Below are positions 7,471 through 15,373 of a DNA stretch of 27,589 bases, one piece after another. Each line of letters starts with the position of its first letter. Positions within the stretch are counted from its first letter, which is position 1. Origin of the DNA: Verrucomicrobiia bacterium (GTDB taxonomy: Bacteria > Verrucomicrobiota > Verrucomicrobiia > Verrucomicrobiales > Akkermansiaceae); contig CANHKJ010000005.1 of the NCBI GenBank assembly GCA_947460915.1, forward strand, positions 1 to 27,589. Reading direction: 5' to 3'. Made by a program: the position numbers and the translations under genes. The notes beneath the pieces were generated by a model, which ran no database searches, was not told the DNA's origin, and worked only from the letters and a program-made list of their open reading frames with translations.

Positions 7471-8424
7471 ATGAGCATCTTCCTCACCATCCTCCGCTAC
7501 CTCACCATCATTCTTGCCATCGCAGGAGTCGGTGGCATCATCGTCGTCAGCAATACCATCAAGGCAGCGGAGTCTCCCATGCCTGCTGCCCCACCGCAAC
7601 CGCCGCCGGCTCGCCCCTACGAGGAAATGATTGCCGCCAATGGCATCATCGAGTCTTTTGAAGAAAATGTCACCGTCGCCGCACCCGCACCAGGTCTCGT
7701 CACCAGTGTGCCGATCAAGGTGGGACAAACCGTCAAAAAAGGCGAACTCTTGTTCCAGCTCGACGACCGCGATCTCGCCGCGCAACTCCTCGGCTCAGAA
7801 GCACAAATCGCTCAAGCCGATGCCGCAGTACAGGTCGCCCAGGCGCAGCTCGCAGGATCACAAGCGATGTTTGATCGACTCGACAAAATCGACGACAAAC
7901 GTGCGATCATCGCCGAAGACCTGCAATCGCGCAAAGACGAAGTCAACGTCGCCCGCACCCAAGTCCTCGCCGCCGAGGCCCAGAAAAAAACGGCACAAGC
8001 CGCGAAAAGCAGCCTCGAACTCCTGCGCGAACGCCTATCTGTCAAAGCCCCGCGCGATGGCACCATTCTCCAGCTCCACATCCGCGCTGGCGAATGGGCC
8101 GGCACCGATCCGAAAAGCCCGTCCTTGATTCTCGGTCGCACCGATCGATTGCAAGCCCGCGTGGACATCGACGAGCAAAACGCCGTGCGCATCAACAAAA
8201 ACCAAAAAGCCATCGCCCACATCAAAGGCGATCGCGATCACGCCATCCCGCTCACCCTCGAATACATCGAGCCTTACGTAGTGCCCAAAACCAGCCTCAC
8301 CGGAGCCAGCACCGAACGCGTCGATACCCGCGTGCTTCAAGTCATCTTCTCCTTCACGCCCCCCACCGACTTCCACGTCTACGTCGGCCAGCAAGTGGAT
8401 GTGTTTATTGAAGATGGGAAGTGA
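7471..8424 (+). CDS. HlyD-family membrane fusion (periplasmic adaptor) protein
   Basis: The protein has 317 aa from the ATG at 7471, 13 nt after the ATPase stop. A longer frame from 7396 overlaps the ATPase gene and adds no signal, so it was rejected. Residues 1-30 form an N-terminal membrane anchor, followed by a Pro-rich linker. A biotinyl-lipoyl-like half-motif (TSVPIKVGQTVKKGELLFQLDDRD) comes next. Residues of about 100-200 are an Ala/Gln/Glu-rich alpha-hairpin, then the second lipoyl half (VKAPRDGTILQLHIRAGEW) and a beta-barrel region. Such adaptors link an inner-membrane ABC exporter to an outer-membrane TolC channel. No TolC gene is present here, so a distant one must serve if the complex spans the envelope. 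An imperfect inverted repeat (8426-8450) lies just after the stop but lacks a T-run. Confidence 0.88.
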   Translation: MSIFLTILRYLTIILAIAGVGGIIVVSNTIKAAESPMPAAPPQPPPARPYEEMIAANGIIESFEENVTVAAPAPGLVTSVPIKVGQTVKKGELLFQLDDRDLAAQLLGSEAQIAQADAAVQVAQAQLAGSQAMFDRLDKIDDKRAIIAEDLQSRKDEVNVARTQVLAAEAQKKTAQAAKSSLELLRERLSVKAPRDGTILQLHIRAGEWAGTDPKSPSLILGRTDRLQARVDIDEQNAVRINKNQKAIAHIKGDRDHAIPLTLEYIEPYVVPKTSLTGASTERVDTRVLQVIFSFTPPTDFHVYVGQQVDVFIEDGK

Positions 8425-8472
8425 CAGGACCTATGGGGCGAATAGATCCTATAAAAACTAAAATGCTTTATA

Positions 8473-10368
8473 TCACAAATGCTTCAAGCACTTCGTCACA
8501 GCCTCGGCGGCGGTGAGTTTGTGCAGATCGCGGAGGATTTCGGGCTTGCCGTGCTCTACGAATTCATCAGGCCACGCGATGCGTTCTACGGGCGTGTGGA
8601 TGCCGGCTTCGTGCAGGAGTTCGATCACCGCAGCGCCAAAACCGTGTTTGATGACGTGGTCCTCGAAGGTGCAGACGACGCGGCATTTTCTGCCGTATTC
8701 TTCAATCACAGCGGCATCGAGCGGCTTGATGAAACGCGGGTTAATGAGGGCGACAGAGTAGCCTTTTTCTTCTAAAAGAGCTTTTGTTTCCTCGGCCATT
8801 TCAAACATCGTGCCCAAGCCGATCAAAGCGACGTCTGTTCCATCGGCGACGACTTCCGCTTTGCCGATTTCGAGTTTGCTGCGCGTAGGTGAAATGGTAG
8901 TGCCGCGAATCGGTCCACGAGGATAGCGGATCGCGGTGGGGCCGTCGTCATAGCCTGCCATGAAATGCAGCATGTCGACCATTTCGTTTTCGTCCTTCGG
9001 CTGCATGAAAATCAGCCCTGGCACGTGGCGCAGGTAGCCGATATCGAACAACCCGTGGTGAGTTGGACCATCATCGCCGGAAAGACCACCGCGGTCCATG
9101 CACAGACGCACGGGAAGATTTTGCAAGGCCATGTCATGAATGATCATGTCGTAGGCGCGCTGCATGAAAGTCGAGTAAATCGCAAGGAAAGGACGGATGC
9201 CGCGAGTGGCCAAGCCGCAGGCAAACAATGCAGCGTGCTCCTCGGCGATGCCAACATCGTAGTAGCGCTCGGGCATTTCGTTTTTGAGAATATCGAAGCG
9301 TGTGCCACCGGGCATAGCGGCGGTGATGCCAACGATTTTTTCATCCGCTTTGCAAAGATCAGTGACCGTGCGACCGAAAATTTCCGAAGCAGTAGGAGGT
9401 CCACCTGCTGAGGTCGATCCATCTTCGATGTTGTAGGAACCAAGACCGTGGAATTTGCCAGGATTCGCCAACGCGGGTTTGTAGCCGCGACCTTTTTCGG
9501 TGATGATGTGCAATACTACAGGCTCATTGAGCGTTTTCAGATGCTCGAAGGTTTTCACCAACAGGCCGACATCATGACCATCGATCGGGCCATAATAACG
9601 CATGCCGAATTTCTCGAACAGGACGTTCGGGAACAGGAGATTTTTTGCACCCTCTTCAACCTTGTGAGCGAGATTGCGCACCGCTTTGCCGGCGATTTTC
9701 TCGACGAAATTCGCAGCCTTGTTGCGGACGGTGGCGTAGGTCGAGTGAGTTTGCAAGGCGTTGAAATACTTCGCAATCGCGCCGACGTTTTTGTCGATCG
9801 ACCATTCATTGTCGTTCAACACCACGATGAACTTGCGGGTGGTCTCAGCAATGTTGTTGAGAGCTTCCAGCGTAGGTCCGCAGGTGAAAGCGGCATCGCC
9901 AGCAACGGCAACAACGTGCGAATCTTCCTTGAGCAAATCGCGAGCAGCCGCCATGCCAAGCGCCGCAGAAAGGCAAGTGCCAGCATGGCCAGCTCCGTAG
10001 CTATCGTGCTCGGATTCGGAGCGCAGCAAGAAACCATTGAGGCCCTTGTAGGTGCGGATCGTGTGAATTTTATCAGCACGGCCTGTGAGCATCTTATGAA
10101 CGTAGCCTTGGTGAGCGACGTCAAAAACGAATTTGTCTGAGGGAGTAGAGAACACCCGATGCATGGCAATGCTCAACTCGACTACACCCAAGTTCGGGCC
10201 CAAGTGACCACCTGTTTTGGCCAACGAGGTGATCAGCGAGTGGCGAATTTCATCAGCCAAGAGTGGCAATTGCTGATCGGAGAGAGCTTTGACATCTTCC
10301 GGAGAATGGATACCGGAGAGCAATGGGCCAAGGGCGGGTGGTTCAGAAGAGGCTGATGGAGTCGTCAT
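8473..10368 (-). CDS. dxs: 1-deoxy-D-xylulose-5-phosphate synthase
   Basis: This thiamine-diphosphate enzyme condenses pyruvate and glyceraldehyde-3-phosphate. It is the first step of the MEP isoprenoid pathway and also feeds thiamine and pyridoxal synthesis. Its 631 aa match the family length. Visible marks are GGHLGPNLG (His55), DVAHQGYVHK (His86), GHAG...SAALGMA, the ThDP site GDAAFTCG...EALNN (157-172), GIAEEHAALFACGLA with the catalytic Glu, and DRGGLSGDDGPTHHGLFDIGYLR. Several normally conserved positions differ from E. coli: GDG reads GDA at 157-159, and DVGHQAYPHK reads DVAHQGYVHK. This points to a divergent clade but not loss of function. Its ATG lies inside the 3' end of xseB (26-bp overlap), indicating translational coupling as the last gene of the five-gene run. 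Confidence 0.93.
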   Translation of the reverse strand: MTTPSASSEPPALGPLLSGIHSPEDVKALSDQQLPLLADEIRHSLITSLAKTGGHLGPNLGVVELSIAMHRVFSTPSDKFVFDVAHQGYVHKMLTGRADKIHTIRTYKGLNGFLLRSESEHDSYGAGHAGTCLSAALGMAAARDLLKEDSHVVAVAGDAAFTCGPTLEALNNIAETTRKFIVVLNDNEWSIDKNVGAIAKYFNALQTHSTYATVRNKAANFVEKIAGKAVRNLAHKVEEGAKNLLFPNVLFEKFGMRYYGPIDGHDVGLLVKTFEHLKTLNEPVVLHIITEKGRGYKPALANPGKFHGLGSYNIEDGSTSAGGPPTASEIFGRTVTDLCKADEKIVGITAAMPGGTRFDILKNEMPERYYDVGIAEEHAALFACGLATRGIRPFLAIYSTFMQRAYDMIIHDMALQNLPVRLCMDRGGLSGDDGPTHHGLFDIGYLRHVPGLIFMQPKDENEMVDMLHFMAGYDDGPTAIRYPRGPIRGTTISPTRSKLEIGKAEVVADGTDVALIGLGTMFEMAEETKALLEEKGYSVALINPRFIKPLDAAVIEEYGRKCRVVCTFEDHVIKHGFGAAVIELLHEAGIHTPVERIAWPDEFVEHGKPEILRDLHKLTAAEAVTKCLKHL

Positions 10369-10657
10369 CGTGATCGTAATCCGGGCTTGCCGGCGGCGGA
10401 GATTGGCACAATTTTCCGTCTTGCGCTAGTACGTTTTCATTTTCTTCGCGCATTGCGATAATTTCTAAGCGCTGGCGGGCACTTTTCAGAAAACTATCGC
10501 AACTCACGAGCAAGGAACTGCCGCGTTCGTAGCGAGCAATCATTTCAGAAAGGCTCAATTCTTCACTCTCTAGAGCTGAAACGATCGATTCGAGCTCCGC
10601 GAGCGAAGCTTCAAAGTCGGGGCCTTGCGCAACAGTTTCTTCTTTTTTACGACTCAT
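10343..10657 (-). CDS. xseB: Exodeoxyribonuclease VII small subunit
   Basis: This small protein (104 aa) binds the XseA large subunit to make the single-strand-specific exonuclease VII. The frame is open to 10792, but the ATG at 10657 is preferred because it gives the family N-terminus (FEASLAELESIVSALESEELSLSEMIARYERG) and clears the preceding gene. That core is diagnostic of XseB. The acidic C-terminal tail (DYDHDDDSISLF) is extra and variable in the family. It lies 19 nt after the glycosyltransferase stop and overlaps dxs by 26 bp. In many bacteria xseB stands next to ispA and dxs; here ispA is missing from the cluster and xseA is not in the window. Confidence 0.88.
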   Translation of the reverse strand: MSRKKEETVAQGPDFEASLAELESIVSALESEELSLSEMIARYERGSSLLVSCDSFLKSARQRLEIIAMREENENVLAQDGKLCQSPPPASPDYDHDDDSISLF

Positions 10658-10676
10658 AGGTTTCGTTCCTGCATGA

Positions 10677-12488
10677 TTACTCCGGATTTTGTAGCGGTTG
10701 GCTACTATAATAGAGCATGTCCACTCCACCGACGAGACTGGCGCGGTAGCGATACTTCTGCGAGATCGTCGACATCTTGGGGTCCTTGTCAAACAAGGTC
10801 ACGCCTGTAGGATAGGTAGCGTAATAAGCGCGACCGTCCATGATTAGAGAGGTGAAATCACCATATTCAATAGCGATTTCGCTGAGTGAGCGCTGACCGT
10901 AGGATGTAGGTGTAACCAGCATACCGACGATCGGCGTTTTCAGATTGCTAGCGGCAATTTCCAACTCCTCGAAGCCCTTGACCTTTTTAGGCAGCCAGAG
11001 AGAAACGCGGTCAGCATACCAAGCAATGGCCCATGGCTGATCAGTGACGATGATTTGATCCTTTTTCACCATGTCGAATTGATCATAGTAGGTATTCAGA
11101 GTGGCGGGAAGATACGGAGGCCAGTGTGGCCAACCCTTTTCACCGAGGAAAAGTCCAATGCGCGCAGAATTGACTGAACCCAAGATCAGAGGTGCAGCCG
11201 AGAGCAAAACAATTACAATATGATGCACGTTTTTCAGAAGAGGGACATTTGCCACAACTTCCAGACGACTCCACAAAATCGACAGTAGGGCCAAGCCATA
11301 GGCCGTCATAATCGGCGCAAAAAGAATGTGAATTTGGTTCGGATGATTGCCCTCAGACGAAACACCAAAAATTGACATTCCTAAAGCCGCAAAAACCCAC
11401 ATCAACAAAATACACCATCGGAACCGCGCAATCGACAAACGCTTAAACGGATGAAGCAGAGCGATGAAAAACAGCGGTGCCGCAAAGATCGAACCAAGGA
11501 AAGGAAGAATGTCTGCCCCTTGCACAATCGTAGTGCGTACAATGCGCATCATCAGCCCATTCAACTGCAAGTTCGAATCATCCGAAGACAAATCAGTCAC
11601 GCGCATCGCCGAGTCTTCACCCTCGCCAAGGCCACTGTAGAGAACCATGTAGGCCGTTCCCATGATCGATCCACTCGCTTGATAATTGCGATAAAGCGGT
11701 GCAAGCATGCATACCACAGCCAAGACTAAAACAAGGATTGAAACCAAGCCACGCGGGCGAAATGCTACGGCCGCAAAGATCAAATAGCCGAGCAAAACCC
11801 AGATTGCGATCCAATGCGTCATGGCAAGCAGCACCAAACAAAATCCTGAGAGCAGTGCAGGCGTCATCGGCACACGGCCTTCCTGCGTGTATTCCACCGC
11901 TCGGTAGGCGAAATACGTTGCCGAAGAAAACAAAAACAGCATCAACATTTGTGGTAGCCCACTCAGTGAGAAACTCCACATCAGCTCACAGCATAGCATC
12001 AACAAGGCCGTAACTCCGGCTATTTTACCATCGAAAATTCGTGAAATGAGCAAGTAGTTCACGCCAATCGAAAGCAGGAAAAACAAAGTCGAAACAGCTG
12101 CGATCCAACGGTCCAAATTGTAAATGCGCTGGTCTTTCTGAATCTTCCACTTATCATTATTTCCCGCATCGATCATCTTAAAAACCGCGGCATTAACATA
12201 GAGATTCAGAGGAGCATGAAAGGTATCGCGGAACCCCATGAAGCTCACACTCGGATCAGGTGCTGCCTTGCTCTGCTCGTAGGCTACAGGGCGGATGAAC
12301 TTCGTCGTCTGACCATTGCCCCGAGAAATTTCCCGCGCAATTTGTGCCTGATCCATACCGATGTCCGAGTTAAGCCCTCGGAACAGTAAAAAAACGTTGG
12401 CGAGAGTGAGTGTCAACATCAACAGGAAGAACAACATCTTACGCACTAACGCTGGTGCATCGATGGCGGAATTGGCTTTTTGATTCAT
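10677..12488 (-). CDS. Multi-pass membrane glycosyltransferase-like protein (GT-C fold, PMT/ArnT-like)
   Basis: This 603-aa integral membrane protein has roughly ten hydrophobic segments. After the first helix (about 17-37) comes a periplasmic loop with acidic residues at Asp42 and Asp46 (NSDIGMDQAQIAREI). That is the position where GT-C enzymes carry their catalytic aspartate. Further helices follow to about residue 450, then a soluble C-terminal domain (YYDQFDMVKKDQIIVTDQPWAIAWYADR). Enzymes of this type move a sugar from a polyprenyl-phosphate carrier to a protein or lipid. That would tie in with dxs, whose pathway makes the polyprenyl carrier; the link is inference. It begins 15 nt after the response regulator and ends 19 nt before xseB. 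Donor and acceptor cannot be read from sequence. Confidence 0.7.
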   Translation of the reverse strand: MNQKANSAIDAPALVRKMLFFLLMLTLTLANVFLLFRGLNSDIGMDQAQIAREISRGNGQTTKFIRPVAYEQSKAAPDPSVSFMGFRDTFHAPLNLYVNAAVFKMIDAGNNDKWKIQKDQRIYNLDRWIAAVSTLFFLLSIGVNYLLISRIFDGKIAGVTALLMLCCELMWSFSLSGLPQMLMLFLFSSATYFAYRAVEYTQEGRVPMTPALLSGFCLVLLAMTHWIAIWVLLGYLIFAAVAFRPRGLVSILVLVLAVVCMLAPLYRNYQASGSIMGTAYMVLYSGLGEGEDSAMRVTDLSSDDSNLQLNGLMMRIVRTTIVQGADILPFLGSIFAAPLFFIALLHPFKRLSIARFRWCILLMWVFAALGMSIFGVSSEGNHPNQIHILFAPIMTAYGLALLSILWSRLEVVANVPLLKNVHHIVIVLLSAAPLILGSVNSARIGLFLGEKGWPHWPPYLPATLNTYYDQFDMVKKDQIIVTDQPWAIAWYADRVSLWLPKKVKGFEELEIAASNLKTPIVGMLVTPTSYGQRSLSEIAIEYGDFTSLIMDGRAYYATYPTGVTLFDKDPKMSTISQKYRYRASLVGGVDMLYYSSQPLQNPE

Positions 12489-12503
12489 ATAGGTGGGAGA
12501 AAG

Positions 12504-13892
12504 TTATTGGTAACCGTATTCTTTAAGTTTTCGTTGCAGGGTGCGTCGCGAGATTCCTAGCAATTCGGCGGCCTCGGTGCGATTGCCATCGGCTCTCGTT
12601 AAGGCTTGTTGAATCACCCGTTGCTCAAGAGCATTCAAATTTAAATCATCCATGCTAGCAAGTCCTTTTTGCGACTCCTTTGTAGCGAAAAGTGATTTTG
12701 TTAATTCTACATGGGGGGCCATGTGAAGAAATTGGGGTAAATGATCGACGCCGATCTCGGTGCCATTGCACATGACTACGCCATGCTCGATGACGGTGCG
12801 GAGTTCACGCACATTTCCTGGCCAGCGATAGCCGCGAAGCAGGCGCAATGACTCATCGCTCAGATGTTGCACCGCTTTTTGATTCTCCTTGGCAAATTCC
12901 TGCAAAAATGCCGCCGCTAGCAAAATTACGTCCTCACCGCGCTCACGGAGTGGTGGCATATCGATTTTGATCACATTGAGGCGAAAAAACAAATCCTCAC
13001 GAAACTCTCCTTTCTCCACCAATGTGCGGAGGTTTTTGTTGGTTGCCGCAATGACCCGCACATCGACCTTGACAGGAGTATTCGAGCCAACCCGCTCAAT
13101 CGTTCGCTCAGACAGTACACGAAGTAATTTCACCTGCGTTGCCGCATCAATCTCACCAATTTCATCGAGAAAAATCGTGCCGCCATCTGCTTGCTCAAAG
13201 CGTCCGAGTCTGCGCTGCGCAGCACCTGTGAAAGCGCCTTTTTCATGACCAAAAAGCTCACTTTCTAACAACTGAGCAGACAGCGCAGCACAGTGAACAA
13301 TGACAAACTTTGAAGCAGGACGCCCCGATAGTTGATGAATCGTGTGCGCCACTACTTCTTTACCCGTGCCGCTCTCTCCCTCGATCAGAACCGTAGCACG
13401 TGTCGGAGAGACTTGCTCAATGCGATCAATTGTCTGCGCAAGTGCCGGGGATTTTCCGATCAAGTTCTTCAAGCTGCGTTTTTCCGCAACTACTTGCTTA
13501 AGCTCACGATTCTCCTCTTCCAATAACCGCGAACGCAATCCTCGCTTAAGTAGCATTTCCACTTCATCCAGGTTCAGCGGCTTGGTGACAAAATGCCAAG
13601 CTCCACGACGCATCGCTTCCACAGCCGTATCCACAGAGCCATAGGCCGTCATCATTACAGCCAATGGCGGCTTCGATAAGGCGATTGCCCGATCTAACAC
13701 CTCCATGCCGTTATCACTGCCAAGACGCAAATCGGTGAGTAATACATCCACGTGCTCATTTTGCAGCACGGACTCCGCTTCCTTCAAATTCGCAGCAAGA
13801 AAAACGTCGAACTCGCCTTCCAAGGCTAGACGCAAGCCCTCACGAGTCGGCTTTTCATCATCCACTATCAATAAAACTGGCTGTCGGCTCAT
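12504..13892 (-). CDS. NtrC-family sigma-54-dependent response regulator
   Basis: This cytoplasmic transcription activator (462 aa) has three domains. The receiver (residues 4-120) carries Asp11/Asp12, phospho-acceptor Asp54 (LLTDLRL), Thr82 and Lys104. The AAA+ domain (about 142-375) carries Walker A GESGTGKE (172-179), the sigma-54 contact loop GAFTGA (219-224) and Walker B FLDEIGE. The Fis-type helix-turn-helix (about 422-462) includes NRTEAAELLGISRRTLQRKLK. All key residues are present, so it should be a phosphorylation-dependent activator of sigma-54 promoters. Its ATG overlaps the kinase TGA (ATGA), so the pair is translationally coupled. Its targets are unknown. Confidence 0.95.
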   Translation of the reverse strand: MSRQPVLLIVDDEKPTREGLRLALEGEFDVFLAANLKEAESVLQNEHVDVLLTDLRLGSDNGMEVLDRAIALSKPPLAVMMTAYGSVDTAVEAMRRGAWHFVTKPLNLDEVEMLLKRGLRSRLLEEENRELKQVVAEKRSLKNLIGKSPALAQTIDRIEQVSPTRATVLIEGESGTGKEVVAHTIHQLSGRPASKFVIVHCAALSAQLLESELFGHEKGAFTGAAQRRLGRFEQADGGTIFLDEIGEIDAATQVKLLRVLSERTIERVGSNTPVKVDVRVIAATNKNLRTLVEKGEFREDLFFRLNVIKIDMPPLRERGEDVILLAAAFLQEFAKENQKAVQHLSDESLRLLRGYRWPGNVRELRTVIEHGVVMCNGTEIGVDHLPQFLHMAPHVELTKSLFATKESQKGLASMDDLNLNALEQRVIQQALTRADGNRTEAAELLGISRRTLQRKLKEYGYQ

Positions 13893-15067
13893 GGTGTTAG
13901 TTCGATCACAGAATCAGGTTCAGGCAGCAAGCGCGCTTTTTTCGCAGCAAGCGGCAAATAAAAGGAAACGCGTGTACCGCTACCCTCACGACTTTCGATT
14001 TCCATCTCGCCGCCGTGCTCACGGATGATGCGCCGCACAATCAACAAACCAAGGCCCGTGCCGCCTTCTTTTGTTGTTCGATACGGTTCAAATAAAACGC
14101 CCATTTGCTCTGGGGGAATGCCCGAGCCATTATCGCTAATTTGCACTTGCAGCTCGTAGTCATTGTGCGCCATCGCGACAGTGATACAACCTCCTGCATC
14201 ACTGCGAATCGCTTGCGCCGCATTACGCAGCACATTGTGAAAGACCTGTTGAATCTGCACGGCATCGAGATCGAGAATCGGGATCTCATCGGAAAAATCC
14301 AATACCACTTGAATGCCACGCTCGGCTAACTCCGGTTCTAATAATTTCAAGGTATCGCGACAAAGCTCAGTTACTTGGACTTTTTCGCGTCTTATATTCG
14401 AAGGGCGTATCGCCTGCAAAAACTGCTTCAAAATCAAATCAAGCCGCTGAATTTCCTGCCGCGCGGTCGCCAAATGCCCTTCCAACTGCTGCCGTTCGCC
14501 CGCCGGCAGTTTGCGAATTTTTCGATCCAGCAATTGCAAATGAATGCCTAATGAATTCAGTGGATTTCCGATCTCGTGCGCGACACCTGCTGCCAACATC
14601 GTCAAGGCACCAAGACGCTCTGACTCAATCGTCGCCTCGGTCTCAGCACGCTCCCTAGTTACATCATTGATGATCATCACATGGCCCGCGCGAACATCGC
14701 GATCATGAATCGGCGCGAGATAAAAATGCAAGTAACGGCGCTCAGGATAAAAAACCTCCATGTCGCGACTGACCACGGTATCCTCCTCCATCATCGCCTG
14801 CCAATCCATTCCACGAATGAGCTCGCCGAGGCGCTTGCCAGTGCTTTGCTCTGCATCCAATCCGAAAAATCGACAGGCCGCCGCGTTTGTGAAATTCACC
14901 AGTCCATCGGCGCTAAGCAAAATCACGCCTTCGCGCAGAGCTTCGAAGACTTGCACAAAAAATCCTTTTTCCTTCAGCAGACGGTCAACGATCGACTGCA
15001 CCACCATCGGGTCAACGCGATCGAGTTTTGCCACCAATTTTTCGAGAAATCCTGCTTTCATGCGCAT
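13889..15067 (-). CDS. PAS-containing soluble histidine kinase (NtrB-like), cognate sensor of the adjacent regulator
   Basis: The protein is 392 aa with no transmembrane segment, so it is probably a cytoplasmic sensor. After a charged N-terminal region (1-37) comes a PAS domain (about 38-140: FEALREGVILLSADGLVNFTNAAACRFFG). The HisKA domain has the H-box AAGVAHEIGNPLNSL with phospho-acceptor His164. The ATPase domain has N-box NVLRNAAQAI (Asn282), G1 DNGSGIP (Asp312) and G2 GTGLGL (336-341). Two in-frame ATGs occur at 15067 and 15061; I report the first. It shares ATGA with the regulator. A strong hairpin lies immediately upstream of the start, which may affect translation. The ligand of the PAS domain is unknown. 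Confidence 0.93.
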   Translation of the reverse strand: MRMKAGFLEKLVAKLDRVDPMVVQSIVDRLLKEKGFFVQVFEALREGVILLSADGLVNFTNAAACRFFGLDAEQSTGKRLGELIRGMDWQAMMEEDTVVSRDMEVFYPERRYLHFYLAPIHDRDVRAGHVMIINDVTRERAETEATIESERLGALTMLAAGVAHEIGNPLNSLGIHLQLLDRKIRKLPAGERQQLEGHLATARQEIQRLDLILKQFLQAIRPSNIRREKVQVTELCRDTLKLLEPELAERGIQVVLDFSDEIPILDLDAVQIQQVFHNVLRNAAQAIRSDAGGCITVAMAHNDYELQVQISDNGSGIPPEQMGVLFEPYRTTKEGGTGLGLLIVRRIIREHGGEMEIESREGSGTRVSFYLPLAAKKARLLPEPDSVIELTP

Positions 15068-15071
15068 CTAA

Positions 15072-15114
15072 GCCGATTTTTTTGCTTGGAAGAACAAAGC
15101 AAAAAATCATCGGC
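15072..15114 (-). promoter_or_regulatory. Stem-loop in the kinase mRNA leader
   Basis: GCCGA-T7-GCTT (15072-15087) pairs with AAGC-A6-TCATCGGC (15097-15114). This makes a stem of about 16 bp with a 2-nt bulge and a 9-nt loop. On the minus strand it ends only four bases before the ATG of the histidine kinase, so it could hide or shape the ribosome landing site. It has no downstream T-run and does not look like an ordinary terminator in either direction. The pairing is seen in sequence; the regulatory role is inferred. Confidence 0.5.
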
Positions 15115-15137
15115 GCGACAAATTGACACACTTCGTA

Positions 15138-15166
15138 AAAATATGCAAGTCCACAGAACATCGCAA
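15138..15166 (-). promoter_or_regulatory. Candidate promoter of the kinase-regulator-GT-xseB-dxs run
   Basis: On the minus strand TTGCGA (15166-15161), a 17-nt spacer and TATTTT (15143-15138) form a reasonable sigma-70 promoter. Transcription would begin near 15131, so the leader hairpin at 15114-15072 would be part of the transcript. No sigma-54 (-24/-12) signature was recognised in 15068-15373, so autoregulation through the NtrC-type regulator is not indicated. The rest of this 306-bp divergent region shows no gene. Confidence 0.4.
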
Positions 15167-15228
15167 CACGCACAACGTCTCGAAAGCAATACAACGTTCA
15201 CAAATGAAATCGAAATGGTAGTCATTAC

Positions 15229-15257
15229 TTGAACTTATAAAAAGAATCGGTTTTACT
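15229..15257 (+). promoter_or_regulatory. Candidate promoter for glpX
   Basis: TTGAAC (15229-15234), a 17-nt spacer and TTTACT (15252-15257) would start transcription near 15264 and leave a leader of about 110 nt before glpX. A perfect TTGACA also occurs at 15123-15128, but no -10 box lies at a suitable distance from it. The call is by eye and weak. Confidence 0.3.
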
Positions 15258-15373
15258 CCCTTTGTTTTATTTACCTCGATTTTGCAATATTTTCGCTGAT
15301 CACACGTAACAAATCATGCGATTTCCCCATCGCTTATTCCCCTGACATCACAATAACAAAACACGACACACCT

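Noticed and set aside
8426..8450. Imperfect inverted repeat AGGACCTAT/ATAGATCCT between the fusion protein and dxs
   Set aside because: It has one internal mismatch, an AT-rich stem end and no T-run in either direction, so I do not call it a terminator.
15123..15128. Perfect TTGACA between the kinase and glpX
   Set aside because: No -10-like hexamer occurs 15-19 bp downstream on the plus strand, so it was not called a promoter.
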